DNA from: Pelatocladus maniniholoensis HA4357-MV3
Lineage (GTDB): Bacteria > Cyanobacteriota > Cyanobacteriia > Cyanobacteriales > Nostocaceae
Assembly (NCBI GenBank): GCA_019359115.1
Contig: JAHHHW010000124.1
Coordinates: 1 to 40,362 of the forward strand
Direction: 5' to 3'
DNA: 40,362 nt
A program made the position numbers and the translations under genes. The notes below the pieces were generated by a model, which saw only the letters and a list, made by a program, of their open reading frames with translations, made no database searches and was not told the origin of the DNA. Shown here in pieces: positions 32,654 through 40,362 of this stretch (positions are counted from its first letter, which is position 1; every line of letters begins with the position of its first letter).

Positions 32654-34048
32654 TTACTCTTGCATCCCCGCATACAGCAGCCGTACAAATAAGCGGACAC
32701 CATCATCATTCTTTAGGGTTGAATAAGATGGAGCTTCACTGTTACTGATAGCCCGCAAATCAGATAATAGTTCTGGGTGGAATTGACAAGTAAAGGAACG
32801 GCGAATTTTCTTAGTTTCAAAGTCTTTGTAGTTAATACAAGTTGCCGAACATTCTGTGACTATTTCACCATTAACTGCTGTTGAGCAGAGAATTTCTACA
32901 GAATCGGGAAGTTGTATCAGCCATGATAAAGGACTTCCAGCAATAATCTGCCGATAAGGAACGATCGCATCATGGATACTACGGTAAGCCCAATTAGCAA
33001 ATAGTATTGCTTCCTCGTTGACTTCATCAGAATGGAACATCGAAATTGAAACTTCCCGCTCATATTGAATGGTCGTGTCAATCACGCCCTCATGAGTGTC
33101 GGCTGTAATATCGTGAGCATAGATAATTTCCCAAGGAATACTTAAAACATCGCCATCGGGGGACTGATAAGGTAACAAAACACGAGCGCCAACTTCCTTA
33201 GTTTCGTTGAGTGCAACTGCAAAATGGGCATCATTCCAGCCAGAAGCAACTAAGCGACCATCACGTTTTTTTACTTGCAGTGTATTGCCCATAGCTTCAA
33301 TCCGCAAGCATACTGCTTGCAATGATTTTAAGGCTTTACCATCGTGATCGCGCTCTAAAGTCTTCATGCTCAGTACTTGTTCGACTGCTTTGCGAATCAG
33401 TCGGATATGACATTCAGCAGCCAATTGATGACCCAGACAAATGAATATTGCTGGCGCACTAGTAGGCGATCGCGAAATGAGTAATTTTTCTGCCAATGCA
33501 AACATATCCTCTCGTGGACATGCTGGATATATCCATCCCGATGGGTCGTACACGGATGGATCGCCTCCTTCCACTACTACCGCATAGCCAGAAGTAATTG
33601 CTGCAAGAACTAAATCCAAATCTAGTACTCCTGTTGACCAAACAGGTAGCAATACAGAGTCCATATCAGCAACTTTCTGAGCAATGTAAGCAACATTTTT
33701 AGAAGCCCGCACCTCTTCGCCCAGAGCATTAATGCCTACTTGATGCCAGGGTTCAATAATAGTTATAGACTTGCGAAACAAATTGGGATGCAGCAGTAGA
33801 AACTCAAAATCTTTACGTGAATTTATGACTTTTTCTAATGGCTGGGCGTGTCCCCATTCAAAAATGCCATCAGCAGCAAATAATGGTTTTTCTGCAAGTG
33901 GATTGGGAGAAGTTCTATCTGCTAAAAAACGACCTAACAAGATATGTACGGACTCAAAATCTGACCTACCCTCATGTAAAAAGCCAGAATATAATCTCCA
34001 GTCGGTTGTTTTTATTTGATGATTCTGAAATTTACTACCTATTGACAT
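32654..34048 (-). CDS. Unknown protein with class I glutamine-amidotransferase-like triad motifs
   Basis: 464 residues, soluble. FICLGHQLAAE (Cys204) resembles the nucleophile elbow of class I glutamine amidotransferases, and CQFHPELLSDLR (His424, Glu426) resembles the His-Glu end of the triad. The gap between them is about 220 residues, far more than the usual 80-90, so a large insert (about 225-400) would sit inside the domain. VVVEGGDPSVYDPSGWIYP lies just before the elbow. No synthase partner is adjacent. It may be an amidotransferase-fold enzyme of unknown reaction. The ATG at 34048 has no clear ribosome binding site. It diverges from the membrane protein gene at 34531. Confidence 0.6.
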   Translation of the reverse strand: MSIGSKFQNHQIKTTDWRLYSGFLHEGRSDFESVHILLGRFLADRTSPNPLAEKPLFAADGIFEWGHAQPLEKVINSRKDFEFLLLHPNLFRKSITIIEPWHQVGINALGEEVRASKNVAYIAQKVADMDSVLLPVWSTGVLDLDLVLAAITSGYAVVVEGGDPSVYDPSGWIYPACPREDMFALAEKLLISRSPTSAPAIFICLGHQLAAECHIRLIRKAVEQVLSMKTLERDHDGKALKSLQAVCLRIEAMGNTLQVKKRDGRLVASGWNDAHFAVALNETKEVGARVLLPYQSPDGDVLSIPWEIIYAHDITADTHEGVIDTTIQYEREVSISMFHSDEVNEEAILFANWAYRSIHDAIVPYRQIIAGSPLSWLIQLPDSVEILCSTAVNGEIVTECSATCINYKDFETKKIRRSFTCQFHPELLSDLRAISNSEAPSYSTLKNDDGVRLFVRLLYAGMQE

Positions 34049-34530
34049 ACAGCTAAAATTTGGCTAACAACATCTACATTCAATGCAAATATACTATTTT
34101 TTGCTTGCTAATTTAGAAAATTTCTCATACATAAATTGCCCCTACAGCCTCTATACTTGCAGGACTTATAGCAATCCGATTTGATTCGGTGAATAACTCG
34201 TAGAGATACTGACATTTTGCACCTACCCCATATCCCGCCTGAGAATAAATTCTCAACCCCATAAGTCAGTTTAAACGGACTCAAAGGCTTTCCTAGTCAG
34301 ATAAATCTGACTAGGAAGCCTTTGAAATTTATTTCTTGGCGAGACAAAAAGTTGGTACAGGATATGAAGATAGGGAACTATTAACAGAGAACAAAAACTG
34401 TACTGAGTCACTAGTGTATCTTGAGCTTACAAGTTAAATTTAAGTTAAAAATATATTAACTAATATTTAATGTAGAATACCAGTAAAGAAAATTACTTTT
34501 ATAATTTAGTTTTTCAATTTCAAAAAAACC
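34049..34530. other. Divergent promoter region with a long hairpin
   Basis: About 480 bases with no credible reading frame. It contains the palindrome GAGAATAAATTCTC (about 34240-34253), the long hairpin at 34281-34325 and an AT-rich stretch (34430-34520) before the gene at 34531. The motif GTAGGTGCAA of 12148-12258 occurs once in inverted form at about 34217-34226. Confidence 0.5.
34281..34325 (+). repeat. 45-base hairpin between divergent genes
   Basis: The left arm (34281-34302) begins TCAAAGGCTTTCCTAG, and the right arm (34305-34325) is its reverse complement with one A missing, around a two-base loop. It lies 205 bases before the next start and cannot be the terminator of either flanking gene, which both point away from it. 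It is a possible small RNA end or palindromic repeat. Confidence 0.7.
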
Positions 34531-35286
34531 GTGGTAGTAAAATTGACACTCTCTATTTCTCCTAAAAAGGTTGCCTTAGTCTTGACCATCGTAGTTATAT
34601 GTTTAAGTTGTGTTAGCCTAGCTGGACAATTTTCTAGGTATATTCTCGGTCATGGCAATCTTTTTGGATTAGTAAGGTTGTTCAATGTGGGTGAGGATTC
34701 TAACATTCCTACATGGTACTCATCCATTACACTATTATTTTGTTCGCTGCTGTTGGCATTGATTGCTACATCTCAAAAGATCGCTCGTGCTCGTTACATC
34801 CTCCATTGGAAAGTTTTATCAGCTATTTTTCTGTATCTATCTATAGACGAAGTAGCGATGATTCATGAAAATGCAGACGCAATACTAGGTTCAAGTATCA
34901 ACAGAACAGGTTTTCTTCACTACGGTTGGGTTGCTGTTGCCATTCCCCTTATACTGATATTTGTGGTATCGTATCTCAAATTTTTGGCTCATCTTCCAAG
35001 AAAGATAAGTCTTTTATTTTTCGTTGCTGGTACTATCTTCGTTAGCGGTGCAATCGGCGCGGAAATGTTTGCCGGACGTTATGATGAACTCTACAGTTTT
35101 GAGAATATGAACTATGCCATGATCACGGCTGTTGAAGAGTTCTGCGAGATGTTTGGTATCGTTGTGTTTATATATGCGTTGCTTTCATACATGAACTTAA
35201 ATTTAACACAAGTTCACTTTTGTATCCAAAAATCAGCAATGCAAGCAAAACTGAGATTCATTGATAATGCTGATCTACAACGGTAG
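34531..35286 (+). CDS. Polytopic membrane protein of unknown function
   Basis: 251 residues starting at GTG; no ATG fits the N-terminus and no clear ribosome binding site is seen. About six hydrophobic segments lie at 13-32, 62-80, 92-106, 130-149, 157-178 and 198-221. Acidic and His residues occur at helix edges: Asp106-Glu107 and His112-Glu113 (SIDEVAMIHE), Glu178, and Glu202-Glu203 with Glu206 (AVEEFCEMFG). Such clusters suggest a metal-binding or ion-handling site in the membrane. The family is not recognised. It is divergent from the amidotransferase-like gene and convergent with the SLH glycosidase. Confidence 0.65.
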   Translation: MVVKLTLSISPKKVALVLTIVVICLSCVSLAGQFSRYILGHGNLFGLVRLFNVGEDSNIPTWYSSITLLFCSLLLALIATSQKIARARYILHWKVLSAIFLYLSIDEVAMIHENADAILGSSINRTGFLHYGWVAVAIPLILIFVVSYLKFLAHLPRKISLLFFVAGTIFVSGAIGAEMFAGRYDELYSFENMNYAMITAVEEFCEMFGIVVFIYALLSYMNLNLTQVHFCIQKSAMQAKLRFIDNADLQR

Positions 35287-35391
35287 TACTGTATATTTTT
35301 GTAATTATCAGAACATGAGATTACTGGGGGAACTTCAGAGAAAAATAGTCTGTTTTCCCCCCATGTCCTCTTGTCCCTCTTCTAGTAGGTT

Positions 35392-37410
35392 TTAACTAAC
35401 TGCGATCGCTATTCCCACACTTTCATTAGCTAATCTATCTACCGCACATATGGCGTAAGTTCCCGGTTCTACGGTTGTAAAAGTAGTATTAGCAGGCAAA
35501 ACTCGTTGGAGTGTCCAGTTATCGCCACTTTGTCTATAAACTGTCCAAGAACGAATCTGACTGTTATCACCTGGCTTCCAAGTTAATTTACGGTTACTAA
35601 CTTGTAGGGCTGTGGGCGGTGCTGATGGTGTGGTATTCTGCCAAGATAATGTTGGAGGTAAGGCAGGCTTGTTGTAAAGCAACTGTAATTTATCGGCGAT
35701 ACCCTGACTATTGTCTATCAAAACACCGACGTTAAAGAAAATATTTCCTAGGGACAACTGTCCAGCTTGGCTACGACTAATTTTCACCTGCTTTTCAATT
35801 TCGCCACTTTCTCGACTTTTGTTGCTTGGTTCTGTAAGATTATTACCTGCATAAACATGTCTTTGTTTAGTGTTAACTTCTGTCCACCACTTCAACAATG
35901 CAGAATAACTTTGTTGTGTTTGGTCGGTGCGCCAGTAAAGCTGGGGAGCAATATAATCAATCCAACCTTGTTCTAGCCATTTTTTTGCATCGGCATATAG
36001 CACATTATAAGCGTCTAACCCAGTAATACCAGGGGGTTGTCCGGGGCGATAGATACCAAAGGGACTAATGCCAAATTTAACGTAGGGTTTAGTTGCTTTA
36101 ATTCCCTGCCATAGGCGCTGCACCATTTTGTTCACATTGTCCCGACGCCAATCACTAACGCCGAGTGTACCACCAGTGGCTTTGTATGCGGCGTAGGTTT
36201 TATCATCGGGGAAAGATTGACCCTCTATGGGATAGGGATAAAAATAATCATCTAAGTGAATGCCATCAACATCGTAGCGCTTTACCACATCTAAGATCAC
36301 ATTGTAAGCTCGTTCCTGAACAATTTTCTGTCCTGGGTCCATCCAGCGCTGAGTTTTCCACAAGTAGACGCATTCTGGATTGGTTACTGCGATGTGGGGA
36401 CGAACAGTTTTAGCTGGATTAGTGGAAGTGCTAGCCCGGTAAGGGTTAAACCAAGCATGAAGTTCGATATTGCGCTTGTGACATTCGGCGATCGCAAACT
36501 CCAATGGATCATAAAATGGATCTGGTGCTTTTCCCTGAGTTCCGCTTAACCAAGCACTCCACGGTTCCAATTGGGAAGCATACATTGCATCGCCCTCTGG
36601 TCGTACCTGCAATATCAAGGCATTAAAATTGAGAGCATCTAATTTTTCAATAATTTTGATTAACTCGGCTTTTTGCTGTGCAACAGAAAGTCCTATTTTA
36701 GAAGGCCAATCACTATTCCACACACAAGCTACCCAAGCCGCTCGAAACTCTCGACTATGACTGACAGTTGCAACAGGTGGTGATGATAGACTTCCAGCTT
36801 CAGGAGCAACCACTATATAGTTAGAGGGGATTTTCTCTGCTTGACCCTGATATACCAATGCTTGATAAACTATTGTTGCCACCTCCGCTCGGGTTGCAGC
36901 GACCTTGGGATTCAGTATTTTCACGTTAGGAAAATTAGCTACTATACCAGCACGAGTGGCGATCGCCACTGCATTTTTGGCATATTCCTGAATACTAGCC
37001 GCATCGTTATAGATCAGGGGAAGTACTGCTAATAAATCAGGCTTAATATTACTACTCAGACCTAAGCCACCAACTAAAGATACTAAAACATCACCTTTAG
37101 CAATTCTATTATTGAGACCGAAAATGCGATTAGGATAGCCAGACAGAAATCCGATTTCGTAAGCTTTTTGAATTGCATTTGCTGCCCAGTGGTTTGCGGG
37201 AACATCAGTAAACGGAACATACTCCCGCTTGCCAGGTTGGTTAAAAACTGTGGTAATGATGGCAGCAAACTCCGCACGAGTGACTGAGTTATCGGGACGA
37301 AACGTGCCATTGGGATATCCGTTTAAAATTTTACGCTGTGCTAAAGCTTCAATAAAAGCACGGGCCCAATGATTTTGAATATCCGAAAAGCGAGTAGAAG
37401 TTGATACCAT
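35392..37410 (-). CDS. SLH-domain GHL10-type glycoside hydrolase
   Basis: 672 residues from the ATG at 37410; two codons upstream is a TTG. Three S-layer homology modules cover about 5-200 (FSDIQNHWARAFIEAL, FTDVPANHWAANAIQKA, and a weaker AASIQEYAKNAVAIATRAG), followed by a GHL10/DUF187 barrel at about 225-560 (EFRAAWVACVWNSDWP, LQVRPEGDAMY, HAWFNPYRA, DGIHLDDYFYPYP, FGISPFGIYRPGQPPG, WIDYIAPQLYW) and a C-terminal fibronectin-like tail. SLH modules normally bind cell-wall polymers outside the cytoplasm, but no signal peptide is visible here. The barrel probably cleaves cell-wall or extracellular glycans. Confidence 0.9.
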   Translation of the reverse strand: MVSTSTRFSDIQNHWARAFIEALAQRKILNGYPNGTFRPDNSVTRAEFAAIITTVFNQPGKREYVPFTDVPANHWAANAIQKAYEIGFLSGYPNRIFGLNNRIAKGDVLVSLVGGLGLSSNIKPDLLAVLPLIYNDAASIQEYAKNAVAIATRAGIVANFPNVKILNPKVAATRAEVATIVYQALVYQGQAEKIPSNYIVVAPEAGSLSSPPVATVSHSREFRAAWVACVWNSDWPSKIGLSVAQQKAELIKIIEKLDALNFNALILQVRPEGDAMYASQLEPWSAWLSGTQGKAPDPFYDPLEFAIAECHKRNIELHAWFNPYRASTSTNPAKTVRPHIAVTNPECVYLWKTQRWMDPGQKIVQERAYNVILDVVKRYDVDGIHLDDYFYPYPIEGQSFPDDKTYAAYKATGGTLGVSDWRRDNVNKMVQRLWQGIKATKPYVKFGISPFGIYRPGQPPGITGLDAYNVLYADAKKWLEQGWIDYIAPQLYWRTDQTQQSYSALLKWWTEVNTKQRHVYAGNNLTEPSNKSRESGEIEKQVKISRSQAGQLSLGNIFFNVGVLIDNSQGIADKLQLLYNKPALPPTLSWQNTTPSAPPTALQVSNRKLTWKPGDNSQIRSWTVYRQSGDNWTLQRVLPANTTFTTVEPGTYAICAVDRLANESVGIAIAVS

Positions 37411-37689
37411 ATTCAATCCCAGCTAGCTAGATTGATTTTAGTCAGCTTTGTGATTTTTTCGACGGTTTTGTTATGACTTTTTAGGTTTATCAACAATTGT
37501 GCGATCGCAACAGACCATAGTGTTTTAAAGATTCAATATCTATCACAAACATTTTGTAAAAAATATTTAAAAAACTTTATTATTTATTACTCATTAACCT
37601 CAATGCTATTTAACATCCATGATGTTTTTAACATCATATTTGTAGAGATACAATTTCTTTGGAAATGCGATCGCGTTTGTATTTTTGAC

Positions 37690-40296
37690 ATGATTCCTTG
37701 CTCTTCTCTCACCATCCTGCTGATTGATGATTGCGCTGATGACCGTAAAGCATGTTGTCGCTTTTTGAAACGCGATAGCCTGTACACCTATCGTATTGTG
37801 GAGTTTGAGACAGGAACGCAAGCGATGCAATGGTGTCAGCAAGAGATCCCAGATGTAATTTTGCTGGATTTTTTGTTACCTGATGGGGATGGGCTAAAGT
37901 TTATTCAGCAAATTCGGGAACGACTGAAAAATACCCAATGTGCTGTGATCATGTTGACAGGACAAGGGGATGAAATGATTGCTGTCAGCGCGATGAAAAA
38001 TGATGCTCAGGATTATCTGATTAAAGATGACCTCACAGCTAAAGTTCTACAACGTGCAATTCATCATGCAGTCGAACAAATGCATCTGACTCGACAACTA
38101 GAAAAAAGTCGAGAACAACAACAACTAATTGGTGCGATCGCTTTACGGATTCGTCAAACACTGAAGCTAGAAGAGATTCTGCGTACAACCACAACAGAAG
38201 TACGCCACTTTCTCAAGGCTGATCGGGTAGTTGTGTATAAATTTTCTCCAGATACGAGCAGCACTATTGTTGCAGAGTCAGTTCTTCCGGGTTGGACAGT
38301 TGCTCTGGGGACACAAATTGCAGATACCTGCTTTCAACAGGGAGCCGGAAGTGACTATCTGCAAGGAAAAAAACGGGCAATCAACGATATTTATCAAGCA
38401 AACTTAACTCAGTGCCATTTACAATTGCTTGAACAATTTGAAGTCAAAGCTAATTTAGTAGTGCCTATTTTGGTAACAGATCAGTTATGGGGATTATTAG
38501 TTGTCCACCAATGTTGTGCATCTCGTCAATGGCAATCTGTGGAATTGGACTTATTAGATCAACTTGGGGTGCAAATATCGATCGCAATTCAGCAGGCTAG
38601 TGCCTATGAGCAGTTACAGACAGAACTCGCAGAACGCAAGCAGACAGAGGAAAAGCTACGACAAGCACAGAGGTTGCAAATTGATCTACAACTTCTTGAA
38701 GATATCCTGGAAATAGCACACGCAGGTTACTGGAACTGGAATATTCTAGGCAATCAGGTATACTTAAGCCCCAGCTTTAAGCAGATGTTTGGCTATGAGG
38801 ATCACGAGTTACCTAATACATCAGAGACTTGGCACAGTCTGATTTTTAGAGAAGATTTACCTGGGGTTCTCGAAAGCTTTGAGCAACACATCAAAAGTCG
38901 TGGTCAAATACCCTGTTACAACGAGGTGAGATATCGGCATAAGGACGGTTCTACAGTTTGGGTCATCTGTTCACGTCGCGTTATTGAATGGGAGCAAAAT
39001 GGTAATCCACTCCGGATGATTGGTTGTCATATTGACATTACAAAACGTAAACAGGCAGAACAAGAACTTAGTCAAAACAGGGACTTACGGGAGGCCATTT
39101 TCAACGAATCTGCCGATGCTTTGTTTTTAGTCGATTCTCAAACGCTGCTAACTCTTGATTGTAATCGGCGAGCGGTGGAACTGTTTGGTGTAGCTGACAA
39201 AGCAGAACTGATTGGCATTGAAGGACATATACTCCAGCGCCATCAATTCTCTCCCGATGAAATGGCTGCTATTGTAGCAGAACTCCAGTCAAAAGGTTTT
39301 TGGAGCCGAGAAATAGAATATGTGACTCGGCAAGGCAACATTTTTTGGGGCAACATTGCAGCCAAGCCGATTACTGTAGCCGGACGTACCTTGAATTTAG
39401 TACGAGTGAGTGATATGAGCGATCGCAAACAAGCTGAGGAGCAACTAAAGCAGACAAATGAACAGCTTACCAACATCAACGCCGAACTTGCACGCGCTAC
39501 TCGCCTCAAAGATGAATTCCTTGCAAACATGAGCCACGAACTGCGAACGCCTCTTAATGCTATCCTGGGCATGTCTGAAGGTTTTCTCGAAGGTGTGTTT
39601 GGTTCGAGCAATGAACGACAGGCAAAAGCGATCGCCACAATCGAACGCAGTGGCAAACATCTGCTCGAACTAATTAACGATATTCTTGATTTGTCTAAAA
39701 TCGAGTCTGGCAAACTGGAACTACAACTAAGTGACGTTTCAGTGAAAACTCTGTGTAATAGCAGCCTCGCCTTTATCAAACAGATGGCGCTGAAAAAGAA
39801 TATTCGTCTTAGCACAAGTATTTCTCAAAACATTGGCAATATTCAGGTGGATGAACGCCGTCTGCGTCAAGTACTGATCAATTTACTTAGCAATGCCATC
39901 AAATTCACGCCGGAAAAAGGATCTGTAAGGCTAGAAGTTTGGGTGGAAGAAGTGCAGGGGATTGAGGATGGTGGGTCCCAACGGGGATTGGGGAGCGGAG
40001 GACACAGGGGAGGAGAGGAAGATCGTTTTTCTGTGTCTGTTTCATCGTCTGTTCATCTCTGCTTCAGTGTGACAGACACTGGTATCGGCATTGCTCCTGA
40101 AGATATCGGCAAACTGTTTCAACCTTTTATCCAGCTTGATAGCAGCCTCAATCGTCAGTACAATGGCACGGGTTTAGGGCTAGCAGTTGTAAAGCGAATT
40201 GCTAACTTGCATGAAGGAACAGTGTCAGTTAGTAGTAAACCCACATTCCGCACTTCAAAATGTAGCGCAAGAGATTACATGGTGATTCCTGAGTAG
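37690..40296 (+). CDS. REC-GAF(DXCF)-PAS-PAS histidine kinase with altered C terminus
   Basis: 868 residues from the ATG at 37690; an earlier ATG at 37603 adds 29 residues that do not match a receiver. REC at 5-125 (phospho-Asp60 in VILLDFLLPD), GAF at about 155-300 with DXCF (Cys214) and, 28 residues on, Cys242-His243, two PAS domains (about 330-455 and 460-580), HisKA with His616 (MSHELRTP), and ATPase 720-850. This combination suggests a violet/blue-green type light sensor. Residues 756-779 are a Gly-rich insert in the ATPase domain. After EGTVSVSSKP the sequence TFRTSKCSARDYMVIPE does not fit the usual ending, so the C-terminal strand seems replaced. Confidence 0.88.
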   Translation: MIPCSSLTILLIDDCADDRKACCRFLKRDSLYTYRIVEFETGTQAMQWCQQEIPDVILLDFLLPDGDGLKFIQQIRERLKNTQCAVIMLTGQGDEMIAVSAMKNDAQDYLIKDDLTAKVLQRAIHHAVEQMHLTRQLEKSREQQQLIGAIALRIRQTLKLEEILRTTTTEVRHFLKADRVVVYKFSPDTSSTIVAESVLPGWTVALGTQIADTCFQQGAGSDYLQGKKRAINDIYQANLTQCHLQLLEQFEVKANLVVPILVTDQLWGLLVVHQCCASRQWQSVELDLLDQLGVQISIAIQQASAYEQLQTELAERKQTEEKLRQAQRLQIDLQLLEDILEIAHAGYWNWNILGNQVYLSPSFKQMFGYEDHELPNTSETWHSLIFREDLPGVLESFEQHIKSRGQIPCYNEVRYRHKDGSTVWVICSRRVIEWEQNGNPLRMIGCHIDITKRKQAEQELSQNRDLREAIFNESADALFLVDSQTLLTLDCNRRAVELFGVADKAELIGIEGHILQRHQFSPDEMAAIVAELQSKGFWSREIEYVTRQGNIFWGNIAAKPITVAGRTLNLVRVSDMSDRKQAEEQLKQTNEQLTNINAELARATRLKDEFLANMSHELRTPLNAILGMSEGFLEGVFGSSNERQAKAIATIERSGKHLLELINDILDLSKIESGKLELQLSDVSVKTLCNSSLAFIKQMALKKNIRLSTSISQNIGNIQVDERRLRQVLINLLSNAIKFTPEKGSVRLEVWVEEVQGIEDGGSQRGLGSGGHRGGEEDRFSVSVSSSVHLCFSVTDTGIGIAPEDIGKLFQPFIQLDSSLNRQYNGTGLGLAVVKRIANLHEGTVSVSSKPTFRTSKCSARDYMVIPE

Positions 40297-40338
40297 AAGT
40301 AAATAATAATACACATAAATATTCAGTAAACCCGCATT
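40234..40338 (+). repeat. Direct repeat AGTAAACCC(A/G)CATT at the kinase end
   Basis: AGTAAACCCACATT at 40234-40247 and AGTAAACCCGCATT at 40325-40338, differing at one base and 91 bases apart. The first copy coincides with the point where the kinase loses family similarity. It may be an insertion-sequence end or a recombination scar. Confidence 0.5.
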
Positions 40339-40362
40339 TAGAAATAAACCTGTGTGACGAAG

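Noticed and set aside
39243-39815. Long minus-strand frame inside the right-end kinase
   Set aside because: It is antisense to the HisKA/PAS coding region; its Ser/Leu/Arg-rich text is typical of a shadow frame.

Overview
The window looks like a filamentous, probably heterocyst-forming cyanobacterium (Nostocales; genus not determined). The octamer GCGATCGC (HIP1) recurs throughout. Heptamer tandem repeats sit between genes. The gene set includes a phytochrome with an Rcp-type regulator, bilin-type GAF proteins, a cyanoexosortase, CrcB, and a quinol-type terminal oxidase operon. No rRNA, tRNA or CRISPR array was seen.

Layout. 1-256: the start of a probable transposase leaving the left edge, and a C-terminal gene relic. 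0.4-8 kb: central metabolism and envelope genes (histidine phosphatase, acetate kinase, SDR, MsrA, CrcB, cyanoexosortase B, PLP sugar aminotransferase), separated by hairpin repeats and one MITE-like element (7895-8016). 8.1-12.5 kb: a stand-alone DXCF-type cyanobacteriochrome GAF protein, a Pro-rich membrane-anchored protein split by a frame change in a run of nine T, an RCK-2TM-RCK channel-like protein with an abnormal selectivity filter, and a small unknown gene behind four direct repeats. 12.6-15.7 kb (minus strand): a cation-efflux gene relic and a two-gene sugar operon (SDR glucose-dehydrogenase-like plus a glucosidase of the debranching-enzyme type).

16.5-22.5 kb (plus strand): two DUF2231-like membrane proteins, oxidase subunits II, I and III, then an NDH-2-like dehydrogenase. 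Subunit II has lost most CuA ligands and subunit I has the YSHPxVY motif, so this reads as a quinol-oxidising alternative respiratory terminal oxidase with a possible quinone-reducing partner. 22.6-27.4 kb: rpiA, an orphan cysA-like ATPase, a 2TM protein, purT and an unknown membrane-anchored protein.

27.6-40.3 kb is rich in signalling genes. On the minus strand are a phytochrome kinase, an Rcp-like regulator and a REC-GAF-kinase. At the right end on the plus strand is a REC-GAF(DXCF)-PAS-PAS-kinase with an altered C terminus. Between them are a protein with glutamine-amidotransferase-like motifs, a polytopic membrane protein of unknown function, and an SLH-GHL10 glycosidase. Both large kinases carry Gly-rich inserts at the same place in the ATPase domain, encoded by the same kind of G-rich DNA that occurs as intergenic repeats.
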